From: Streptosporangiaceae bacterium
GTDB lineage: Bacteria > Actinomycetota > Actinomycetes > Streptosporangiales > Streptosporangiaceae
Length of the DNA: 5,067 bases
Direction: 5' to 3'
Assembly (NCBI GenBank): GCA_030040815.1
Contig: JASHSZ010000055.1
Coordinates: 1-5,067 of the forward strand
Numbering within the stretch: the first letter of the stretch is position 1; every line of letters begins with the position of its first letter. The position numbers and the translations under genes are program-made. The notes under the pieces are model-generated. The model was not told the origin of the DNA and did no database searches. It saw only the letters and a program-made list of their open reading frames with translations. Positions 1-5,067 of this stretch are shown one piece after another.

Positions 1-371
1 TCGAGGTTCTCGGCCACGCTTAGCCGCAGGTACAGACCCGGCGACTCGGGCATGATTGCGATCCGCCGACGGATCTGCACCCCGTTCTCCGCCGTGAGCG
101 GCACCCCGGCAATCGTCGCCGAGCCTGATGTCGGGGCTATCAAAGTGCCCAGCGTTCGCACGGTCGTGGTCTTGCCGGCACCGTTGGGCCCAAGGAAGCC
201 GAACACCTCCCCCTGGCTGATCTCGAACGACACGTCTTGGAAAGCGACCCGGTCACCGAAACGCTTACCCAGTCCGCGGACTGAGAGCGCCGGGACACCA
301 AGCAGCTGAGGTGACGCTGGCTCGCCGGACCTTGCCTGCCGGCCGGTGAATGCGCGCGTTCTGCTGGTCAT
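1..371 (-). CDS. ABC-2-type (DrrA/NatA/CcmA-like) ABC transporter ATP-binding protein, partial: N-terminal 123 codons
   Basis: This is the start of a cytoplasmic ATPase that would power a multi-subunit ABC exporter; the rest lies beyond the left edge. Translating the minus strand from the ATG at 371-369 gives an open frame to the edge. Residues 1-27 are a polar leader, then the nucleotide-binding fold begins (ALSVRGLGKRFGD, 28-40). Walker A is GPNGAGKTT at 61-69. The Q-loop region reads IAIMPESPGLYLRLSVAENL at 104-123, with Glu where many ABC ATPases have Gln; the PExPGLY form is common in ABC-2-type ATPases, so this does not imply inactivity. The signature motif, Walker B and H-loop are outside the window. 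The start is supported by AGGAGG five bases upstream and by the absence of another ATG, GTG or TTG start before the fold. The gene lies 99 bases downstream of the FtsX-type permease on the same strand, so cotranscription is possible. Its fold differs from the LolD-like ATPase at 2989-3756, so it probably serves a separate permease to the left. Substrate is unknown; family assignment is firm. Confidence 0.9.
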   Translation of the reverse strand, partial: MTSRTRAFTGRQARSGEPASPQLLGVPALSVRGLGKRFGDRVAFQDVSFEISQGEVFGFLGPNGAGKTTTVRTLGTLIAPTSGSATIAGVPLTAENGVQIRRRIAIMPESPGLYLRLSVAENL

Positions 372-470
372 GATCTCCTCCTCGTGGTGACCGGAACGTG
401 TGAATGGGCTGGGCGCGGTGGGCGGCATGGGCTGGAGTCGCGCCGCACCGCGGTCCGTGGCGCCTGCGGA
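372..470. other. Intergenic gap between the FtsX-type permease and the ABC-2-type ATPase
   Basis: These 99 bases contain the ribosome binding site of the downstream gene and two copies of ATGGGCTGG (plus strand) at 404-412 and 427-435. I see no convincing -10/-35 pair. A short GC hairpin (arms 440-444 and 459-463) follows the permease stop but lacks a U-tract, so it is not a clear intrinsic terminator. The gap is long enough for a separate promoter, yet readthrough from the permease gene is equally possible. Confidence 0.5.
377..382 (-). promoter_or_regulatory. Ribosome binding site of the partial ABC-2-type ATPase
   Basis: On the minus strand AGGAGG is followed by five bases (AGATC) and then ATG at 371-369. 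This is a near-ideal Shine-Dalgarno sequence and fixes the start of the left-hand ATPase gene. Confidence 0.85.
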
Positions 471-2987
471 CTAGCGGTCCGCTATTGCGGCCAGCACATC
501 GAGCCTGGCGGCCCGCCGCGCTGGCCAGGTCGCAGCGCCCAGGCCGAGCAGCCCTGCTAGCAGGACGAAGACCGCGAGGCTGGACGTGGGGATCACGACG
601 TCGGTGATGCCCTGGCGCTTCATGGCGGCCACGAGCGTGAGGCCCATTCCGGTACCGAGGACTATGCCGATGGTGGCGCCGAAGACGGCCAGGATCACCG
701 CCTCGGATCGGACCATTGTCCTGATCTGGCGTCGGCTCATGCCCACCACCCGCAGGAGGCCGATTTCGCGGGTGCGCTCGAACACCGAGAGCATGAGCGT
801 GTTGACGACCCCGATGAGCGCGATGATCACTGCCAGTCCGAGCAATACGTAAACCAGTCCGAGGAGCTGATTGATGGTGGCGGCGCTCGTGTGCTCGAAC
901 TGCGCGCGGGTCTGGACCTGCACCGTCGGATAGTTAGCGAGTGCCCGCGCGACTATGTTGCCGATAGCGGGGTTGCCGCTTGTGCGGACGAGCAGCGCGG
1001 CCGGGTTCCAGTCGCTGCCGAAGTGCGCGAGGAAGTATGCGTCGCTGACGAGGTAGCTGCCGATTACCGAGTTCGCCTGGTATATCCCGCCAACGCGGAT
1101 GGCTGTGATACCCGTCTGGGCGAACCTGACGTGCACGATGCTGCCGACCCCAAGGTGGTCCGACGTGGCCGTCGTGGAGTCGATGAGCAGCTCGCCTCTG
1201 CCCAGCGCGGCAACGTTGCCGGTCGTCATCTGCAGGGTGAGGGTGTCGGCAACGTGCCGGGTGGTCGTTCCAGTGAGTGTTGCCACTATGCCGCGGATCT
1301 CGAACTGGCCACGGTAGACGCTGTTCGTCGCCGTGACGCCGGGGATCCTCGTCACCTCCGGCGGCACAAGCGTACTGAGCCCGCTCGAGGAGCTGGTGCT
1401 GGTCACGATGAGGTCTGCGCTGGTCGCCTGATCCAAGCTGCTCGTCGCCGACTTCGAGGCCGAGGCGCCGAACACCGACATCGCGGAGACTAGGGCGAGG
1501 CCTATCATCAGGGCCGCAGCGGTCTGGGCCGTGCGCCGCGGGCTGCGGATCGAATTTTCCCGGCCGAGCTTTCCTGGCGTGCCTAGCAACCGGGCCAGCG
1601 GGCGCCCGATCACGCGCGACACCGGGCGGGCGACCGCCGGAGCGAGCATGGCGACGCCGATGAATACGCACACCGCGCCAAGACCCGCGAGCTGGATTGC
1701 CGGCTTGCTGAGCCCGGCACCGAGGGCTAGCGCGCCGGCGAGCGCCAAGCCAGCACCCCACCAGAACCGCCGCCGCAGCAACGCTTCACCGCCCGGCTGA
1801 CGGTCGCTGATCGCAGCCGCCGGCGGAATGCGCACCGCGCGCCTTGCCGGCCCGATGGCGGCGATGACGGTTACGCCGACGCCCACGACGACTCCGGCCG
1901 CGGCCGTGCGCGGCGCGAATACGAGTGAACCCGCAGGTAGCGTGATGCCGAACCCTCTTAGCAGTGCCTCCAGGCCCACGGCGGCGACCACCCCGAGCGC
2001 GATGCCGACACCCGACGAGACAAGCCCGATGACGGCCGCCTCGGCCAGCACCGACCCGAACACCTGACGGCGGCTGGCACCGACGATCCGCAACAGCGCC
2101 AGCTCCTGGGTCCGCTGACCCACGATGATCGAGAAGGTGTTGAAGATAGTGAACGCGCCGACGAACAGGGAGATGATCGCGAAGATCAGCAGCGCCGTGG
2201 AGAGGAACGACAGCGACTGACTGACCGAGCTGCTCGTCTCGTTCGCCACGGTCGCGCCGGTGACGACCTGCACTCCGCGCGGAAGGATGGCTACGATGCC
2301 CGTCTGGACGGCCGCTTTGCTGGCGCCCGGCTTCGTCACCACGTCGATATAGTCCAGCTGACGCGGTTCCTGGAGGATCTGCTGAGCCATCGGAAGTGTG
2401 AAGGCGGCGAGCGTGACGCCTGCCAGGCCGTTGGCCGTTCCGTACTCGGCGATGCCGCTGATGGTGAGGGTGCGCGGCTGAGCGTAGAACAGCATGCGTA
2501 CGCGCTGTCCCACGTGGAAGCCGTACTCCTGTGCAGTCGCGACGTCCATGACCACCTCGTCGGCGTTCCGTGGCGGGCCGCCTTCGACGATGTGCAGGCC
2601 AGAGATCTCGGAGTCCGGGTCGAAGCTCATGCCAAGGGTCGGCTCGCCGCCGGTTGAGATCGGCTTGCCGTCACGGGCGACGAACTGCGCATAGCCTTCG
2701 ACCCCGCCCTCGGCAGCCGCGACGCCGGGAACGCGGCGCACCGTCGCGAGCAGCGACTCGGGCACAGGGTTGCGCACGGCGCTGCCACCAGAGAACTGCG
2801 CGACGCCACGGATCTGGAAGTCCAGCTTCGAGTAGATGGTGCCGATGAGGGCCGAGAACGAGTTGTTCAGCGTGTCGGTGAGAACGAACGTGCCGGAGAT
2901 GAAGGTGACTCCGAGCACGATGGCCAGTGCGGTGAGTCCCAGCCGGAGCTTGTGGGCTGCCAGGCTCCTGAAGATTACGTTCCGCAT
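471..2987 (-). CDS. FtsX-like / MacB-type ABC transporter permease, duplicated two-half form (838 aa)
   Basis: This is the membrane subunit of a Type VII (MacB/LolCDE/BceAB-like) ABC system, which typically uses ATP hydrolysis to move lipids, lipoproteins or peptides or to drive extracytoplasmic work rather than classic channel transport. By eye there are about ten membrane segments: TM1 near 15-37; a large outer domain (MacB_PCD-like) at about 38-261; TM2-4 near 262-289, 313-343 and 361-380; two linking segments near 409-426 and 431-453; TM7 near 488-508; a second outer domain at about 509-705; and TM8-10 near 706-733, 761-788 and 801-822. Each half has the FtsX-family cytoplasmic motif: ELALLRIVGASRRQV at 295-309 and EIGLLRVVGMSRRQI at 741-755. 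Each half ends alike, with PARRAVRI...AAISDR (380-396) and PARRAARL...AAIADR (822-838). The ATG start has AGGAG at 2998-2994, six bases upstream, inside the end of the ATPase gene. The ATPase stop is one base upstream, so the two are surely translationally coupled partners. The frame is intact and full length. The substrate cannot be read from the sequence. Confidence 0.95.
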   Translation of the reverse strand: MRNVIFRSLAAHKLRLGLTALAIVLGVTFISGTFVLTDTLNNSFSALIGTIYSKLDFQIRGVAQFSGGSAVRNPVPESLLATVRRVPGVAAAEGGVEGYAQFVARDGKPISTGGEPTLGMSFDPDSEISGLHIVEGGPPRNADEVVMDVATAQEYGFHVGQRVRMLFYAQPRTLTISGIAEYGTANGLAGVTLAAFTLPMAQQILQEPRQLDYIDVVTKPGASKAAVQTGIVAILPRGVQVVTGATVANETSSSVSQSLSFLSTALLIFAIISLFVGAFTIFNTFSIIVGQRTQELALLRIVGASRRQVFGSVLAEAAVIGLVSSGVGIALGVVAAVGLEALLRGFGITLPAGSLVFAPRTAAAGVVVGVGVTVIAAIGPARRAVRIPPAAAISDRQPGGEALLRRRFWWGAGLALAGALALGAGLSKPAIQLAGLGAVCVFIGVAMLAPAVARPVSRVIGRPLARLLGTPGKLGRENSIRSPRRTAQTAAALMIGLALVSAMSVFGASASKSATSSLDQATSADLIVTSTSSSSGLSTLVPPEVTRIPGVTATNSVYRGQFEIRGIVATLTGTTTRHVADTLTLQMTTGNVAALGRGELLIDSTTATSDHLGVGSIVHVRFAQTGITAIRVGGIYQANSVIGSYLVSDAYFLAHFGSDWNPAALLVRTSGNPAIGNIVARALANYPTVQVQTRAQFEHTSAATINQLLGLVYVLLGLAVIIALIGVVNTLMLSVFERTREIGLLRVVGMSRRQIRTMVRSEAVILAVFGATIGIVLGTGMGLTLVAAMKRQGITDVVIPTSSLAVFVLLAGLLGLGAATWPARRAARLDVLAAIADR

Positions 2988-2988
2988 G

Positions 2989-3756
<768 letters not shown>

Positions 3757-3761
3757 TGTTC

Positions 3762-3768
3762 CCTCCTT
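3762..3768 (-). promoter_or_regulatory. Ribosome binding site deciding the start of the LolD-like ATPase
   Basis: On the minus strand AAGGAGG is followed by five bases (GAACA) and ATG at 3756-3754. It favours this start over the upstream in-frame GTG at 3852, whose preceding bases (GTCGGCAA) show no Shine-Dalgarno match. Confidence 0.85.
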
Positions 3769-3916
3769 ATTGGGTACCGCCACGCGGCTAGCGTCGCCCA
3801 GCGTGCTATCCACCGGGCTTCGCGGGGCGATAGCGGATCGAAGACAGGCCACTTGCCGACGAGCGAATTAGCATGGTCACGATGCCGGGGCTGTTTCGCG
3901 GCAGGCGGCGCGGGCT

Positions 3917-3920
3917 GGAG
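3917..3920 (+). promoter_or_regulatory. Ribosome binding site of the SARP regulator
   Basis: GGAG lies five bases (ATTCT) before the GTG at 3926-3928. It is a modest but correctly placed Shine-Dalgarno match. It supports a GTG start, which is also the only start codon between the upstream in-frame TAG (3869-3871) and the conserved domain. Confidence 0.7.
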
Positions 3921-3925
3921 ATTCT

Positions 3926-5067
3926 GTGGACTTCAAGATCCTCGGACCGCTGGAGGTCTCGGTCGGCTCGGAGCGGCTGGAGCTTGGCGGCACGCGACAG
4001 CAGATCGTGCTGGCAACGCTGCTGCTCAGCGCAAACGCAGTGGTGACCGTTGACCGGCTGGAGCAGGCGGTCTACGGTGAGGCGCTGCCGCCGACCGCCC
4101 GTTCCCAGGCGCAGATCAGCATTTCCTCGCTGCGCCGCTTGTTTGCTTCGCGCGGCTACCCGTCCATCATCACTACGCATGCTCAGGGCTATGTCATTGC
4201 TGCAGCTCCGCAGCTGCTGGACTCGCTGCGATTCGGGGACCTGGTTGCGGCGGCTAGGACGGCTCGTGATGCCGGTCAGCTTGACCTGGCTGTGGCGAGC
4301 TACCGGGACGCGCTGCGCCTGTGGCGAGGCCAGGCGCTTGACGGCCTGGACAGCCAGCTGCTGCAGGCTGCGGCGAGCCGCCTGAACGAGCAGCGAGTCG
4401 CTATCAACGAAGACCGGCTATCGCTGGAACTTGACCTGGGCAGGCATCATGAGCTTGTCGGCGAGCTGACTGAACTGGCCGCGGAGTACCCGCTGCGGGA
4501 ACGGCTGCGGGGCCAGCTGATGCTGGCGTTGTACCGGTGCGGCCGCACCGCGGAAGCGCTGCAGGTCTACACCCAGACCCGGCGGACCATGATCGATGAG
4601 CTGGGGATTGAGCCAGGAGAACGCCTGCAACAGCTGCAGCGGTCGATTCTGACCTCCGATCCGGCTCTTGACCAGGCGGCCAGCCCGGTCCGGCTCAGGC
4701 CGGTGACCAAGAAGGTGCCCAGCTTGCTACCCGCCGACATCGCGGACTTCACCGGTCGCCAAGACCAGGTCGAGCAGGTCGGCCGGCAGCTGATCGACTG
4801 GGAGCAGGGCCGACGAGCGGCGCCTGTCGTGGTGCTCACCGGCCAGGGGGGTGTGGGTAAGACCAGACTCGCCGTACGCGCAGCGCACGAGGTGGCTGGA
4901 CATTTCGCTGATGGGCAGCTGTTCGCCGACCTCCACGCCGGCACCGGGCGCCCGGTCGGACCGGGGCGGGTGCTGGAGCGGTTCTTGCGAGCGCTAGGCG
5001 TGCCGGGTCTGCAGGTCCCCGAGGACCTGGACGAGCGCGCGGAGATGTACCGGGACCTGCTCGCCGA
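3926..5067 (+). CDS. AfsR/SARP-family transcriptional regulator (winged helix, BTAD, NB-ARC), partial: N-terminal 380 codons
   Basis: This is the N-terminal part of a large SARP-type activator of the kind that controls antibiotic and other secondary-metabolite genes in actinomycetes; the C-terminus is beyond the right edge. From the GTG start the protein opens with the family-typical (V/M)DFKILGPLEV. An OmpR/PhoB-like winged-helix DNA-binding domain covers about 5-92, including LATLLLSANAVVTVDRL and the recognition-helix region QAQISISSLRRLF (61-73). The bacterial transcriptional activation domain (BTAD) follows at about 99-243, ending in the hallmark RTMIDELGIEPGERLQQL (220-237). After a linker comes LPADIADFTGR (268-278), the usual junction to an NB-ARC/STAND NTPase domain, whose P-loop GQGGVGKT is at 306-313. 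Short SARPs end near residue 250-280, so this is a long, AfsR-like form that normally continues through NB-ARC and often TPR repeats. I noticed no TTA codon, so no sign of bldA control. It is divergent from the ABC operon, which makes that operon a plausible target by inference. The orthologous gene cannot be named: afsR itself is only one of many paralogues. Confidence 0.93.
   Translation, partial: MDFKILGPLEVSVGSERLELGGTRQQIVLATLLLSANAVVTVDRLEQAVYGEALPPTARSQAQISISSLRRLFASRGYPSIITTHAQGYVIAAAPQLLDSLRFGDLVAAARTARDAGQLDLAVASYRDALRLWRGQALDGLDSQLLQAAASRLNEQRVAINEDRLSLELDLGRHHELVGELTELAAEYPLRERLRGQLMLALYRCGRTAEALQVYTQTRRTMIDELGIEPGERLQQLQRSILTSDPALDQAASPVRLRPVTKKVPSLLPADIADFTGRQDQVEQVGRQLIDWEQGRRAAPVVVLTGQGGVGKTRLAVRAAHEVAGHFADGQLFADLHAGTGRPVGPGRVLERFLRALGVPGLQVPEDLDERAEMYRDLLA

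Larger units (their letters stand above)
3757..3925. promoter_or_regulatory. Divergent intergenic control region between the ABC operon and the SARP regulator
   Basis: These 169 bases separate two genes transcribed away from each other, so promoters for both should lie here or overlap the gene starts. It contains both ribosome binding sites, an inverted repeat GCTATC (3805-3810) with GATAGC (3829-3834) spaced by 18 bases, and a short direct repeat AGCGT (3790-3794 and 3800-3804) with a ten-base period. I could not pick a convincing -35/-10 pair on either strand; actinomycete promoters are often weakly conserved. The role as a shared control region is inferred from gene orientation. Confidence 0.6.

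Noticed and set aside
45..47. Glu109 in place of Gln in the Q-loop of the partial ATPase as a sign of degeneration
   Set aside because: PExPGLY-type Q-loops with Glu are common in functional ABC-2-type ATPases, so this is a subfamily trait.
440..463. Possible intrinsic terminator after the permease stop
   Set aside because: The arms form only about five GC pairs around a 14-base loop, and no U-tract follows on the minus strand.
891..1761. Long open frames overlapping the permease: plus strand 891-1493 (200 codons) and minus strand 934-1761 (275 codons)
   Set aside because: They lie inside the strongly supported permease gene. The products are rich in Arg, Gly, Ala and Pro without domain-like patterns, as expected of frame shadows in GC-rich DNA.
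3757..3852. N-terminal extension of the LolD-like ATPase by 32 residues from a GTG at 3852
   Set aside because: The GTG has no ribosome binding site, the extra residues resemble no part of the family, and the internal ATG at 3756 has a strong AAGGAGG at ideal spacing.
3853..3874. TTGCCG (3853-3858) and TAGCAT (3869-3874) as a plus-strand promoter for the SARP gene
   Set aside because: The spacing is only 10 bases, far below the usual 16-19, and neither hexamer is a good match.
4418..4944. Minus-strand open frames under the SARP gene (4418-4630, 4567-4944, 4727-4936)
   Set aside because: They are antisense to the conserved BTAD and NB-ARC coding sequence and carry no recognisable motif.

Overview
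The window comes from a GC-rich genome with strong G/C preference at third codon positions, a GTG start and AGGAGG-type ribosome binding sites. Together with an AfsR/SARP-type regulator, this points to an actinomycete (Streptomyces or a relative); genus cannot be decided from this sequence. It holds four protein genes, two of them cut by the window edges. I saw no RNA gene, insertion sequence, CRISPR array or integration site.

Layout. Positions 1-371 (minus) are the first 123 codons of an ABC-2-type (DrrA/NatA/CcmA-like) ATPase. Positions 372-470 are a short gap before it, holding its ribosome binding site and a 9-bp direct repeat. Positions 471-2987 (minus) encode an 838-residue permease with two FtsX-like halves (MacB/LolCDE-like, Type VII ABC class). 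Positions 2989-3756 (minus) encode its cognate LolD/MacB-type ATPase, separated from the permease by one base. Positions 3757-3925 are a divergent intergenic region. Positions 3926-5067 (plus) carry the first 380 codons of a large SARP regulator: winged helix, BTAD, then the start of an NB-ARC/NTPase domain with an intact P-loop.

How the genes may work together. The minus-strand genes read right to left as ATPase, FtsX-type permease, then a second ATPase of another transporter class whose membrane partner is presumably beyond the left edge. The regulator is transcribed away from them from a shared intergenic region. In actinomycetes such regulators often control secondary-metabolite clusters, and ABC exporters beside them often serve export or self-resistance. 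That link is inference: no biosynthetic gene is visible. I found no clear evidence for a previously undescribed system. The best leads are the divergent control region, the pairing of two transporter classes, and what lies beyond both edges.
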